The notes under the pieces were generated by a model that had not been told where the DNA came from, did no database searches, and was given only the letters and a program-made list of their open reading frames with translations. Shown here piece by piece: positions 45,553-54,649 of a stretch of 64,000 nucleotides of DNA (the stretch's first letter is position 1; the number at the start of each line of letters is the position of its first letter). The stretch lies in assembly GCA_905235135.1 (NCBI GenBank), contig CAJOKR010000020.1:62001-126000 (forward strand), read 5' to 3'. The translations under genes and the position numbers were made by a program. This DNA comes from an uncultured Bacteroidales bacterium. Lineage in GTDB: Bacteria; Bacteroidota; Bacteroidia; Bacteroidales; WCHB1-69.

Positions 45553-45628
45553 CAAATTTCCGAAATAAAAACCATTTCGGTGAAAAAATCCACCGAGAAC
45601 AATTCGCAAAATTCGCAAAATTCGCCGA

Positions 45629-46843
45629 TTACTCGTACCGCAACGCCGAAATCGGATTCATGTTCGCCGCCTTCTTTGCGGGGTACCAGCCGAAGAAGAT
45701 GCCGGTGAGGGCGCAGACGAGGAATGACCCCACAATGGCCATTTGGCTCACCACGTAGGGCATATTCATCAGTTTGGAGGCCACATACGCGATAATCAGC
45801 CCCAAGATGATGCCGATGATGCCGCCGATGAGGCTCAGAATCACGCTTTCGCACAGGAACTGGAACATGATGTCGCGGTTGTGCGCGCCGATGGCCATAC
45901 GCAGACCGATCTCCTTGGTGCGCTCTGTCACTGTAACATACATGATGTTCATAATGCCGATACCGCCCACTACTAACGAGATGGAGGCGATGGCGGCCAA
46001 TAGCGTGGTCATTAGGCCGGTGACGGAACTGATAGTGGAAACCAGCTCCTCCTGCGTGCGGATGTCGAAATCATCGCTCATACCGCTTTTGATGCCGTGG
46101 TTGCTGCGCAGAATGTAAGTAATCTCCGTGGCGGCCAACTCGGATTCCTCTTCCGAGGTGGCAGACGCATACATCATGTTGAAGTAGTTGATGCCCAAAA
46201 ACCGCTTCTGGATGGTGGTGTAGGGCGCAAAGACGATGTCGTCCTGATCGTCACCCATACCGCTTTGTCCCTTCGATTCCAATACACCGATGACAGTCAT
46301 GGGAATGGAACCGAAACGGATGGACTTGCCGAGCGGGTCTTCCCCGTTGGTGAAAAGCTCCACGGTCTGTCCAATGACACACACTTTGTTGTAGCGTTTT
46401 ACATCCTCTTCGGTGAACATCACACCCTCTGCAATTTCGTATTTGCGGATGTCGAGATAGGATGCCGACACGCCATTGACCGAACAACTGTGGTTGTTGT
46501 TGCCGTAAATCAGCTGTTTGTTGCTGCTGACCATCGGGGAGACGGCGGCCACGTAGCGGGTCTTTTCCTGAAGTGCTTGCAAGTCTTTGTTGTCCAGTGA
46601 TTTGGACGATGACATACCCATATCCACACCGCCCCTTTGCTGACGGGCGGGCATGATCATGATCATGTTGGAACCCATGGAAGAGAGCTCCGATTTGACG
46701 CTTTGGGTGGAGGCCTGCCCGATGCTGACCATGGCGATGACCGATGCGATGCCGATGACGATGCCTAACATGGTCAGTGCTGTGCGCATTTTGTTGCGGA
46801 ACAGCGAGCTGAAGGCGACTTTTACAAGATTTCCGATATTCAT
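45629..46843 (-). CDS. ABC transporter permease, MacB/FtsX type
   Basis: 404-aa permease. One N-terminal helix (MRTALTMLGIVIGIASVIAMVSIG), a large periplasmic MacB core domain (about 45-260), then three C-terminal helices ending ISALRYE, the standard FtsX/MacB terminus. It forms a mechanotransmission pump with the ATPase encoded next to it (separate here, fused in E. coli MacB). Last gene of the tolC-macA-ATPase-permease operon, three bases after the ATPase stop. Substrate unknown. Confidence 0.93.
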   Translation of the reverse strand: MNIGNLVKVAFSSLFRNKMRTALTMLGIVIGIASVIAMVSIGQASTQSVKSELSSMGSNMIMIMPARQQRGGVDMGMSSSKSLDNKDLQALQEKTRYVAAVSPMVSSNKQLIYGNNNHSCSVNGVSASYLDIRKYEIAEGVMFTEEDVKRYNKVCVIGQTVELFTNGEDPLGKSIRFGSIPMTVIGVLESKGQSGMGDDQDDIVFAPYTTIQKRFLGINYFNMMYASATSEEESELAATEITYILRSNHGIKSGMSDDFDIRTQEELVSTISSVTGLMTTLLAAIASISLVVGGIGIMNIMYVTVTERTKEIGLRMAIGAHNRDIMFQFLCESVILSLIGGIIGIILGLIIAYVASKLMNMPYVVSQMAIVGSFLVCALTGIFFGWYPAKKAANMNPISALRYE

Positions 46844-46846
46844 AGC

Positions 46847-47590
46847 TTAGTCTTCTTTTTGGAGGTTGATGGCGGCCAACGCTTCGGCAGCCGACTGTGT
46901 GTCAATGGGCGCATCTTCGATGATCTGCCCGTCGCGAAGCTTGATTTTGCGGGTGGTAAACGTGGCAATATCGGGCTCGTGGGTCACGAAAGCGATAGTT
47001 TTGCCCTGCTCGTGCAGGTCTTGGAAGAGACTCATAATTTCGTAGGAGGTGCGGGTGTCGAGGTTGCCGGTAGCCTCATCCGCGAGCAGGATGACGGGGT
47101 CGTTGACCAGGGCGCGGGCGATGGCCACACGCTGTTGCTGTCCGCCCGAGAGCTGATTCGGCATATGCTCCATCCGGCTCTCAAGGCCTACCAGTTTTAA
47201 GGCTTCAATCGCACGGTCGCGGCGTTCCTTGGCTGGCACATCGCTGTTGTAAAACAGGGGCAGCTCCACATTTTCGAGGGCCGTGGTACGTGCCAACAGG
47301 TTGTAGTTCTGAAACACGAACCCGATCTTGCGGTTGCGAAGCGTCGATAACTCGTTCTTGCTCAGCTTCTTGATGGAAACTCCATCGATGATATAGTCGC
47401 CGGCGGAAGGGGTGTCCAAACAGCCGAGAATGTTCAGCAGGGTGGATTTTCCCGAGCCGCTGGTGCCCATAATGCTCACAAATTCGCCTTCGGTAATGGT
47501 GAAGGAAACACCCCGCAGGGCGTGCACATCCTCACTGCCCACGCGGAACACGCGCTCCAGTTTCTCTACTCGTAATATGTCTTTGGCCAT
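46847..47590 (-). CDS. ABC transporter ATP-binding protein, MacB/LolD type
   Basis: 247-aa cytoplasmic ATPase. Walker [10 protein letters not shown], signature LSGGQQQRV, Walker [14 protein letters not shown] with the His of the switch in FVTHEPD. The N-terminus ([26 protein letters not shown]) and the TGNLD motif place it in the MacB/LolD/FtsE group. It lies between the adaptor and the permease with gaps of two and three bases. Confidence 0.95.
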   Translation of the reverse strand: MAKDILRVEKLERVFRVGSEDVHALRGVSFTITEGEFVSIMGTSGSGKSTLLNILGCLDTPSAGDYIIDGVSIKKLSKNELSTLRNRKIGFVFQNYNLLARTTALENVELPLFYNSDVPAKERRDRAIEALKLVGLESRMEHMPNQLSGGQQQRVAIARALVNDPVILLADEATGNLDTRTSYEIMSLFQDLHEQGKTIAFVTHEPDIATFTTRKIKLRDGQIIEDAPIDTQSAAEALAAINLQKED

Positions 47591-47592
47591 AG

Positions 47593-48831
47593 CTATCTGG
47601 TTTTGCGTTCTGGCGGACCCATCTTGAAGGGATTGGAGCTGCCTCCGTCCGAACCCTTGCCCGGCATTCCCTCCATGGCCTCGCTGACACCAATCACTAC
47701 CTCTTCACCTTCCCGCAAACCTTCGGGTATCAGGGTGTTAACGCCATTGTTCAAGCCCACAGTCACGCTTTTCTGTTCGTAAACTTTTTCGCCAGTCTTC
47801 ACCCAGATGGTCTTCTTCGTGATGTCTTTCAGTCCTTGGGCGACTTCCTCCTGGTTCTTGTACAGCGACTTGAACGTGTATCCCTTCTTCTCCAACTGCT
47901 TCATCATTTCCGGGTCAATGGAGGCGAACAGGGCAGTCATCGGGATGCTGACACCGCTCTCCTTTTTGGTGGTGATGGTCACGCTGGCCGTCATACCCGG
48001 GAAAAGTTTGCTCTCGGGGTTGGGAGCATCGATGATGACAGTGTAAGTCACTACGTTGGAGGTCACTGTCGGGTTGATACGAACCTCTTTCACAGTGCCG
48101 GCGAACACATCGTCGGGGAAGGCATCCACGGTGAAGGTTACAGGTTGTCCGGTCTTTACCTCGCCAATGTCTGCTTCATCCACCTTCGCCTCCACCTGCA
48201 TTTTGGTCAGGTCGTTGGCGATGGTGAACAGCGTAGGCGTATTGAACGAGGCAGCCACCGTCTGACCCTCTTCCACCGCTTTGTCCATGACAACGCCATC
48301 GATGGGCGAGTAGATGGTGGCGTAGGAGAGGTTCGTTTGTGCACGCGACAGGTCCGATTGTGCCGTTTTGAGTTGGTTTTTAGCCAACGTCAGCGAGTTG
48401 GTCGCCGATTCGTAAGCCTCCAGCGTGGCCGCCTTGTTGTCGTACAGAGCTTTCACGCGGTCGTACTGTTGTTGGGCTAATGTCAGGTTGCTTTGGGCAT
48501 TCGATACGCTGGTTTTCGCTTGCGTGAGCTGCTCGTTGAGGTTCGAGCGGTCGAGTTCGGCTAAGAGCTGTCCTTTCTTTACCACGCTGTTGAAATCCAC
48601 GTAGATACGCTCCACAATACCGGAGACCTGTGTACCGACATCGACTTTATAGACGGGCTGTAGCTCGCCGGTGGCCGTCACGGTCACCTCAATGCTGTCG
48701 ATGCGGCTGCGTTCGGTCATCACCTGGATTTCGCCTTTTTTGCCTTTCTTTAACATGGAAAACAGGATTAACGCGATAATCACCACCGCGATAATGCCCA
48801 ATATCCACCAAAGTTTCTTTGATTTCTTCAT
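47593..48831 (-). CDS. MacA-like periplasmic adaptor (HlyD/RND-type)
   Basis: Membrane-fusion protein bridging the inner-membrane MacB-type pump and TolC. Basic leader MKKSKKLWW, membrane anchor ILGIIAVVIIALILF, lipoyl/barrel-sandwich halves (PVYKVDVGTQVSGIVERIYV; TIYSPIDGVVMDKAVEEGQTV), coiled-coil hairpin (about 100-170, LTQAKTSVSNAQSNLTLAQQQYDRV), and a beta-barrel. About 412 aa from ATG 48831. The track's start at 48879 translates part of the TAGAGACG palindrome and is rejected; ATG 48843 is also possible. Confidence 0.92.
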   Translation of the reverse strand: MKKSKKLWWILGIIAVVIIALILFSMLKKGKKGEIQVMTERSRIDSIEVTVTATGELQPVYKVDVGTQVSGIVERIYVDFNSVVKKGQLLAELDRSNLNEQLTQAKTSVSNAQSNLTLAQQQYDRVKALYDNKAATLEAYESATNSLTLAKNQLKTAQSDLSRAQTNLSYATIYSPIDGVVMDKAVEEGQTVAASFNTPTLFTIANDLTKMQVEAKVDEADIGEVKTGQPVTFTVDAFPDDVFAGTVKEVRINPTVTSNVVTYTVIIDAPNPESKLFPGMTASVTITTKKESGVSIPMTALFASIDPEMMKQLEKKGYTFKSLYKNQEEVAQGLKDITKKTIWVKTGEKVYEQKSVTVGLNNGVNTLIPEGLREGEEVVIGVSEAMEGMPGKGSDGGSSNPFKMGPPERKTR

Positions 48832-48863
48832 ATTGTTTGACATTAAAATATTATCATTGTCAT

Positions 48864-48893
48864 TGTAGAGACGTGCCATGGCGCGTCTCTACA
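48864..48893. repeat. TGTAGAGACG palindrome
   Basis: 30-bp inverted repeat, half-site TGTAGAGACGTGCCA, in the tolC-macA gap. On the minus strand its TAG is the tolC stop codon (VTL-TAG). Confidence 0.9.
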
Positions 48894-50207
48894 AGGTTAC
48901 CGGAATTCCCATATAGACATCCAAAATCTTCCGTTGCAGCACATACGAATATTTAGCCTGCATGAATAGGTTGAGCTGGTTGAGGAAATTGGTCTGCTGC
49001 TGGATGAGATCGACGGCGGTGACGGAGCCGTATTTGAAACGCAGGCTGTAAGTTTTGTAGTTGGCAAGGTAGGCGTCTTTCTTGGCCTCTGCCGAGATGA
49101 AATTATTCTGCGATTTGGTTACGTCCAGGTAAATCTGTTGTAACTCTTGGTTGACCTTATAGATGGTCTCCTTGTTTTGCAACTCGACCTGTTGGGCGCG
49201 ATATTCCGCCAGTTTGACGCTGTTGCGGACGTTGCTACGCTGGTAAATCGGGATGTTGAGACTAAGCCCGATACTCTCGCCGAGGCCGTGCCACAGCTGC
49301 GTGCCCCAGCCGGTATTGGGCGAAGTGAGGTTGGAACCATTGTAACCCGTGCTGATGCCCGCATTGGCCGAAAGCGTGGGGTAAAAGCCTGCCTTCTGGA
49401 TTTTCACATCGTACTCTGCACTGGTAACCTCGTTCTCACTTATCTTCAACTCCGGCAGATAGTTAGTAGATTTATTCATGAACTCCTGCAATTCCGGAAG
49501 CTCCAGATTCTTGAACAAGGTAGCGCTGTCGGGAGGGATAATGGTAATCTGCACGGATGGATCTATGGATAGTAAATTTTTGAGTGTTAGATAGTTGGAT
49601 TCGATAGTGTGTCTGGTGTTTTCGATGTTGTAGAGATCGGAAGTGTATTGTGCCTGCAGCATTTTGTAGTCGCTTTCGAGAATCTGACCCACGTCGAGCT
49701 GCTGCTTTCCCTGATCCATCTGCTCCTGGCTGGCGGTGAGCACCTGTTGTTGGTAGCCGAGGATCTCCTCATTCATCATAATGGCCAGGAAAGCCTGTAT
49801 CACGGAGATGCGAACACTGTTTGTGCTGCTTTCCCCATGTAGCTTCGACTGTTCGACATTCAGCTGGCTCTGCTTGATTTTGTTGGCATCAACCCGTTGA
49901 AGAGGGTCATGCCTGCGTTGATGCCGTAGTTGCCGTTCCAGCCCACGGATTTCTCATAGTTGCCGAAGTTGAAGCCCTGAGAAGCCGATGCCGAAACGGA
50001 CGGCGCGATATTCTCCTTTGCCTGCCGATAGTTTACATCCGCGATGTAGTCGTCAATAACGACCGACTGTAACGAAAAGTTATGCGTTTCCGCATAGTGC
50101 AGACATTCCTCAAGGGTGAGGGTAAGTTTTCCGGTGTTTTCTTGGGCATATACTATATTGCTGAATGTCAACAATATAAGGCCTGCTATCACAAAATATT
50201 TCTTCAT
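48889..50207 (-). pseudogene. TolC-like outer membrane efflux protein (frameshifted)
   Basis: Outer-membrane channel of the MacAB-type pump, about 440 aa if restored. The first ORF (49860-50207) gives a signal peptide (MKKYFVIAGLILLTFSNIVYAQ) and the first TolC strand (GKLTLTLEECLHYAETHN ... GMTLFNGL). The second (48889-49803) holds the rest, with the typical repeated halves (GLSLNIPIYQ RS..., then GSVTAVDLIQQQTNFLNQ) and a stop. The frame breaks at GGGTTGATGCC near 49890; inserting one base gives TLFNGLDANKIKQSQLN. The first half is in frame with the signal peptide, so without correction the protein is truncated at 115 aa. First gene of the pump operon. Confidence 0.85.
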
Positions 50208-50307
50208 ATACTATATATAAAACATGATTGCAACTCTGATTTTGCCATAAGGTTTAATCGCGGCTGTAATTTTTTAGGTCCAAAAAAAACAGGCAACAAG
50301 TTTACTT

Positions 50308-50361
50308 TCTAATTCCCTGTTGCCTGTTTACTAATGCCTACTCCCTAATGCCTAATGCCTT
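50308..50361 (-). repeat. GGCATTAG / GGCAACAG tandem repeat
   Basis: Minus strand: the dacA stop TAA is followed by GGCATTAGGCATTAGGGAGT and similar units. The remaining gap up to the tolC start (50208-50307) shows nothing else clear. Confidence 0.85.
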
Positions 50362-51154
50362 ACTCCTTCGTCAGCATCTCCTCAAGTGCCTGACGGAGCG
50401 TGGAGGAGGTATAGTCGCGGGTGAGTTGGCCGTCGCGGCAGATGGAGATATTGCCGGTCTGCTCGGAGACGACCACGGCGATGGCATCGGTAAATTCGGT
50501 GGCACCAAGGGCGGATCGGTGGCGCAAACCAACCTCCTGCGGCAAGTCGCGGTTTTTCGACACGGGCAGGATGCAACGTGCGGCAGCAATCCGATGGTCC
50601 TTGATAATGACTGCGCCATCGTGTAACGGACTGTTTTTGAAGAAGATATTCTCCAACAGTTCCGCTGACGGTTTGGCGTCAATCACCTCGCCGGTGTTCA
50701 GAAATTCGTCCAACGGGGTCTTCCGGGCGAAGATAATCAGGGTGCCCGTCATGGTGGCCGACATGTGGCGGCAGGCACTCTTCACAGCCTCAATCTCATC
50801 AATGTAAGCCGAGTTTTTGTTCTGTTTTGAGAACCTGTCGCTGAAAAAGTGCACCACCCGGCCGTCGCCGATGTAGAGCAGGAATTTGCGGATTTCGGGT
50901 TGGAACAGGATGATGACGGCCAGCACACCCACATTCATGATTTCCCCCATCAAGGCGGAAAGCATGGTGAAGTGGAAATAGGAGACCACCTCCCAAATCA
51001 CGAACAGCAGCGCCAGCACCCAGAAAATCTTCACGGCGGCGGTGCCTTTCGTCAGCTTGTAGAGCTCGAAAAGCAGTATCGTCACAATCAGGATGTCAAG
51101 AACATCCACGATGCGGAAGCTGACGAAGTCGAATATGGCGGCCAGGGTCATCAT
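50360..51154 (-). CDS. dacA: diadenylate cyclase (c-di-AMP synthase, CdaA/DacA type)
   Basis: Makes cyclic di-AMP from two ATP. Three N-terminal membrane helices (VLDILIVTILLFELYKL; AVKIFWVLALLFVIWEVVSY; IMNVGVLAVIILFQ) anchor the DAC domain, whose catalytic motifs are DGAVI (in SPLHDGAVII) and RHRSA (in GLRHRSALG). 264 aa is normal for CdaA. It follows the phosphate butyryltransferase gene by 12 bases. No CdaR or GlmM partner gene is adjacent, unlike in Firmicutes. Confidence 0.95.
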   Translation of the reverse strand: MMTLAAIFDFVSFRIVDVLDILIVTILLFELYKLTKGTAAVKIFWVLALLFVIWEVVSYFHFTMLSALMGEIMNVGVLAVIILFQPEIRKFLLYIGDGRVVHFFSDRFSKQNKNSAYIDEIEAVKSACRHMSATMTGTLIIFARKTPLDEFLNTGEVIDAKPSAELLENIFFKNSPLHDGAVIIKDHRIAAARCILPVSKNRDLPQEVGLRHRSALGATEFTDAIAVVVSEQTGNISICRDGQLTRDYTSSTLRQALEEMLTKE

Positions 51155-51166
51155 TCTTAAAAAGGA

Positions 51167-52069
51167 TTAAGCCATCAAAGCGGCCAGGGCGATAGAGTAC
51201 ATTTTGGTCTTGGCGCTGTCGCCACGGGAGGAAAGCACGCACGGCACTTTGGCACCCTTCAGCAGTGCGCCCAGTTCGGCGTGGCTGAATTTGGTACAGC
51301 ATTTGTAGAAGACGTTGCCCGTTTCGATGTTCGGGAAGAGCAGACAGTCGGCATCGCCGGCCACTTCGCTCTTGAATTTCTTGATTTCCACCGTCTCCTG
51401 GTCGATGGCGAGGTCCAAAGAGATAGGACCTTCAACGGCTACGTTGCCCAGTTGGCCACGATTGCCCATAGCGGCGAGCAGGGCGGCGTCCACGCAAGCC
51501 TGCATACCCACGGACATCTGCTCGGTGGCGGCCACGCAAGCCACTTTCGGTCTCTCAATGCCGAGAGCCTTGGCGGTTTCGACCAAATATTTGAGGATAG
51601 CTTGTTTCTCCTTGAACTCGGGGGCGGGGATCACGGCCACATCACCCACGATAAGCAGCTTGTGGTAAGCCGGGTTCTCAATCACGGTCACGTGCGACAG
51701 GGTGGCCTTCGGCGGGCAGAGACCCTTCTCCTTGTTCAGGATGGCACGCATGTATTTGTCGGTGGGCAGCAGACCCTTCATCAGAATCTGGCCTTCGCCG
51801 GCGTTGATGAGCTCGCAGCTCTTCGTGGCAGCCTTCGTGTCCACATATTCGGGCACGATGGTGAACTTCGACATATCGAAACCGTGCTCCTTGCAGACTT
51901 TTTCGATTTCCTCGGGGTTACCGACGAGGGTAGCGTCAATCACGCCCAGCTCCACAGCGGCGTAAACGGCCTCAATGGTGTGTGCGTCGTTGGCGTTTGC
52001 AGCGATCAGTCTTTTTTTCGGTTTGGATTTAACTAACTCTACTAATTGGTCTAATTTCGTGATAGCCAT
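51167..52069 (-). CDS. ptb: phosphate butyryltransferase (phosphate acyltransferase)
   Basis: Acyl-CoA + phosphate to acyl phosphate, in fermentation. The sequence has the phosphate acetyl/butyryltransferase pattern (AANANDAHTIEAVYAA; GQILMKGLLPTDKYMRAIL; VAVIPAPEFKEKQAIL; GPISLDLAID; GDADCLLFPNIETGNVFYK; VPCVLSSRGDSAKTK). 300 aa fits butyryltransferase better than the longer Pta. Butyrate kinase, its usual neighbour, is absent from the window; dacA follows instead. The acyl specificity cannot be told by eye. Confidence 0.9.
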   Translation of the reverse strand: MAITKLDQLVELVKSKPKKRLIAANANDAHTIEAVYAAVELGVIDATLVGNPEEIEKVCKEHGFDMSKFTIVPEYVDTKAATKSCELINAGEGQILMKGLLPTDKYMRAILNKEKGLCPPKATLSHVTVIENPAYHKLLIVGDVAVIPAPEFKEKQAILKYLVETAKALGIERPKVACVAATEQMSVGMQACVDAALLAAMGNRGQLGNVAVEGPISLDLAIDQETVEIKKFKSEVAGDADCLLFPNIETGNVFYKCCTKFSHAELGALLKGAKVPCVLSSRGDSAKTKMYSIALAALMA

Positions 52070-52097
52070 AATGTTACAATTTTATTGTTAGAAAGCG

Positions 52098-52105
52098 CAA
52101 AGATA
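52098..52105 (-). promoter_or_regulatory. -7 box TATCTTTG before ptb
   Basis: Minus strand, 29 bases before the ptb ATG. Confidence 0.7.
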
Positions 52106-52142
52106 TAATTTTTTTTGGTTACATGGTTGCATGGTTGTGGTT

Positions 52143-52190
52143 TGTGGAGACGCATGGCCTTGTAGAGACGCACGGCCGTGCGTCTCTACA
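52143..52190. repeat. TGTAGAGACGCACGG palindrome with a partial second copy
   Basis: 52161-52190 is a perfect 30-base palindrome (half-site TGTAGAGACGCACGG). 52143-52160 is a degenerate half-copy (TGTGGAGACGCATGGCCT). It lies between the divergent ptb and ahcY promoters. Confidence 0.92.
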
Positions 52191-52209
52191 GCCTATTGCC
52201 TAAAAATGT

Positions 52210-52217
52210 TATCTTTG
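52210..52217 (+). promoter_or_regulatory. -7 box TATCTTTG before ahcY
   Basis: TATCTTTGCAGCC, 28 bases before the ATG at 52245. Confidence 0.72.
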
Positions 52218-52244
52218 CAGCCTCAAATTTCCGAACAAATATAA

Positions 52245-53666
52245 ATGTATAACAATATGATAGACAAGACTTTAAAATACAAAATCGCTGACATGGGGTT
52301 GGCGGAATGGGGACACAAGGACATTGATGTCTCCCAAAAGGAGATGCCGGGTCTGCTGGCTATTCGTGAGAAATATGGCGACAGCAAGCCTTTGAAGGGT
52401 GTGCGCATCATGGGTTCGCTGCACATGACCATCCAAACCGCTGTGCTGATTGAGACGCTGACGCACCTCGGCGCGGAAGTCCGCTGGTGTAGCTGCAACA
52501 TTTTCTCCACGCAGGATCATGCCGCTGCCGCTATTGCTGACAACGGCGTTAGCGTTTTCGCCTGGAAGGGTGAAAGCCTCGAAGACTACTGGTGGTGCAC
52601 CGTGAACGCTCTTTCGTTTCCCGACGGCAAAGGTCCGCAACTCATCGTGGATGATGGCGGAGATGCCACCTTGCTCATTCATCTGGGCTGCAAGGCCGAA
52701 GACAATCCGACGGTTCTCGATGCCAAACCCGAATCCCACGAGCAAGCTGTGATTTTCAACACGTTGAAGCAGGTGCTGAAGGAGGATCCGCACCATTGGC
52801 ATAACATGGTGAAGGAGATTAAGGGTGTTTCCGAAGAGACGACCACCGGTGTGCATCGTCTGTATCAGATGATGGAGCGCGGTGAGCTGCTTTTCCCGGC
52901 CATCAATGTCAACGATTCTGTGACAAAGTCCAAATTCGACAACAAATACGGCTGCCGCGAGTCTTTGGCCGACGGCATCAAACGCGCCACCGACGTGATG
53001 GTGGCTGGCAAGGTGGTCGTTGTTTGCGGTTACGGCGATGTGGGCAAGGGTTGCGCACAGGCCATGCGCTCCTACGGCGCCCGCGTCATTGTCACTGAGG
53101 TCGATCCCATCTGCGCCTTGCAGGCTGCTATGGAGGGCTTCGAGGTCAAAACCGTGGAAGATGCGCTCGATGAGGGCAATATCTACGTTACCTGCACCGG
53201 CAACTGCGATGTCATTACCGTGGATCACCTCAACAAGATGAAGGATCAGTCCATCGTCTGCAACATCGGCCACTTCGATAACGAGATACAGGTCAGCGCG
53301 TTCGAGAGCCAGACCAATATCAAGAAGCGCAACATCAAACCGCAGGTGGATGAGTACATTTTCCCCGACGGGCACTCCATCTTCATCCTCGCGGAAGGCC
53401 GCCTCGTGAACTTGGGTTGTGCCACCGGACACCCCTCTTTCGTGATGAGCAACTCTTTTACCAACCAGGTGATGGCCCAGCTTGACCTCTGGCAGCACGA
53501 ATACAAGGTGGGTGTCTATAATCTGCCGAAGCACCTCGATGAGGAGGTTGCCCGTCTGCATTTAGGCAAAATCGGTGTCAAACTGACGACGCTCACGCAG
53601 AAACAGGCCGACTATATCGGTGTGAAAGTTGAGGGTCCGTATAAGACGGATGCCTATCGTTACTAG
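52245..53666 (+). CDS. ahcY: adenosylhomocysteinase (S-adenosylhomocysteine hydrolase)
   Basis: Cleaves SAH into adenosine and homocysteine in the methyl cycle. The NAD-binding [20 protein letters not shown] (near residue 263), the substrate loop ([14 protein letters not shown]), and the C-terminal [21 protein letters not shown] ... [24 protein letters not shown] are all diagnostic. 473 aa is normal. ATG 52257 ([19 protein letters not shown]) is an equally good start. Stop TAG. Two hairpins follow, the second a clear terminator. Confidence 0.97.
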   Translation: MYNNMIDKTLKYKIADMGLAEWGHKDIDVSQKEMPGLLAIREKYGDSKPLKGVRIMGSLHMTIQTAVLIETLTHLGAEVRWCSCNIFSTQDHAAAAIADNGVSVFAWKGESLEDYWWCTVNALSFPDGKGPQLIVDDGGDATLLIHLGCKAEDNPTVLDAKPESHEQAVIFNTLKQVLKEDPHHWHNMVKEIKGVSEETTTGVHRLYQMMERGELLFPAINVNDSVTKSKFDNKYGCRESLADGIKRATDVMVAGKVVVVCGYGDVGKGCAQAMRSYGARVIVTEVDPICALQAAMEGFEVKTVEDALDEGNIYVTCTGNCDVITVDHLNKMKDQSIVCNIGHFDNEIQVSAFESQTNIKKRNIKPQVDEYIFPDGHSIFILAEGRLVNLGCATGHPSFVMSNSFTNQVMAQLDLWQHEYKVGVYNLPKHLDEEVARLHLGKIGVKLTTLTQKQADYIGVKVEGPYKTDAYRY

Positions 53667-53699
53667 TAAAGAGAACCCTGAAAGGGTCCGTATTTTTAT

Positions 53700-53738
53700 C
53701 CCGGCATTATGATTCTTAAAAATAATGTCGGGATTTTT
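53700..53738 (+). terminator. Rho-independent terminator of ahcY
   Basis: CCCGGCATTAT pairs with ATAATGTCGGG (11 bp, one G-U, 11-base loop), followed by ATTTTTAT. A smaller ACCCT-gaa-AGGGT hairpin with TATTTTT lies just before it (53674-53697). Confidence 0.88.
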
Positions 53739-53797
53739 ATATTAATACATATTATAAAAAAAACGTATTTTTGCGCCTATCTAAAATCAGGGTAGAA

Positions 53798-53805
53798 TAT
53801 CTTTG
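53798..53805 (+). promoter_or_regulatory. -7 box TATCTTTG before the small T9SS gene
   Basis: TATCTTTGCG, 33 bases before ATG 53839; a TTTTTG lies 25 bases upstream. Confidence 0.68.
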
Positions 53806-53838
53806 CGAAAGAATTAATAACAAAAAAAATATAGACTT

Positions 53839-54327
53839 ATGAAAAAGCAACTTTTCCTTTTGACAGCCCTGTTTATGGGCATTACCATGCTTGGCACGGC
53901 ACAGAGTGCGATTGTGCCCGTGGGTGGAGACGCACAGTCTTCAGCCGGTTCGGTGAGTTACACCGTGGGGCAGATTGCGGTGCAAACGGTGGCCAACAGT
54001 AACGGCATTTATGTGGCCGAGGGCGTGCAACAGCCATACGAGATTCAAGCTGTGGGCGTGGACAACTATCCCCAAATCGTGCTTGACGCCGTGGTCTATC
54101 CCAACCCGACGGAAAACATTGCGCAGCTGAAACTTAACGGTTTCGAGCTTCCGGCCGATGGTCTCCGTGCCACTATTTTCGACGGCAACGGCAAGATGCT
54201 GCAGTCGTTTTCTGTCACTGACGACCTGACTTCCTTCCAAATCGGCCAGTACGCCACCGGAACCTACTATCTTGAGGTGAAAGATGGGAAGCGGGTGTTG
54301 AAGACGTTCAAAATCGTGAGGAAGTAG
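53839..54327 (+). CDS. small T9SS type A sorting-domain protein
   Basis: 162-aa secreted protein. Signal peptide MKKQLFLLTALFMGITMLGTAQ, a short beta region (GGDAQSSAGSVSYTVGQIAVQTV ... VAEGVQQPYEI) seen at the start of many Bacteroidota cargo proteins, and a C-terminal sorting domain (VVYPNPTENIAQLKLNG ... GTYYLEVKDGKRVLKTFKIVRK). Almost nothing lies between the two, so it may be a minimal cargo. It is under its own promoter. The stop TAG runs into TTTAGAGTTTAGAG repeats. Confidence 0.88.
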   Translation: MKKQLFLLTALFMGITMLGTAQSAIVPVGGDAQSSAGSVSYTVGQIAVQTVANSNGIYVAEGVQQPYEIQAVGVDNYPQIVLDAVVYPNPTENIAQLKLNGFELPADGLRATIFDGNGKMLQSFSVTDDLTSFQIGQYATGTYYLEVKDGKRVLKTFKIVRK

Positions 54328-54635
54328 TTTAGAGTTTAGAGTTTAAGGTTTAGAGTTTAGAGTTTAAGGTTTAGAGTTTAAGGTTTAGAGTTTAAGGTTT
54401 AGAGTTTAAGGTTTAGAGTTTAAGGTTTAGAGTTTAAGGTTTAGAGTTTAGAGTTTAAGGTTTAGAGTTTAAGGTTTAGAGTTTAAGGTTTAAGGATAAC
54501 GACATATCAATCCCCCTTAACCCTTAAACCCTCAACCTTAACCCTTAAACCCTCAACCTTAAACCCTCAACCTTAACCCTTAACCCTTAAACCTTAAACC
54601 TTAAACCTTAACCCCTCAACCTTAACCCTTAAACC
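54328..54635. repeat. inverted heptamer array (TTTAGAG/TTTAAGG and CCTTAAA/CCCTCAA)
   Basis: The only gap over 300 bp in the window. 54328-54495 is about 24 plus-strand units of TTTAAGG alternating with TTTAGAG. A 17-bp spacer (ATAACGACATATCAATC) follows. 54513-54635 is the complementary sense, CCTTAAA, CCCTTAA and CCTCAA. The arms could form one long imperfect hairpin. It ends 15 bases before the first FISUMP gene. Confidence 0.93.
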
Positions 54636-54649
54636 AAAAAATAGAGATT

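Noticed and set aside
51968-52260. Riboswitch (SAH or SAM type) before ahcY
   Set aside because: The 27-base leader after the -7 box is too short; the structure upstream is the TAGAGACGC palindrome.
52272-53561. 429-aa minus-strand ORF opposite ahcY
   Set aside because: Shadow of a highly conserved enzyme; no start context or motif.
54328-54635. True telomere or replicon end
   Set aside because: The array is internal, flanked by ordinary genes on both sides, and three smaller arrays occur elsewhere.
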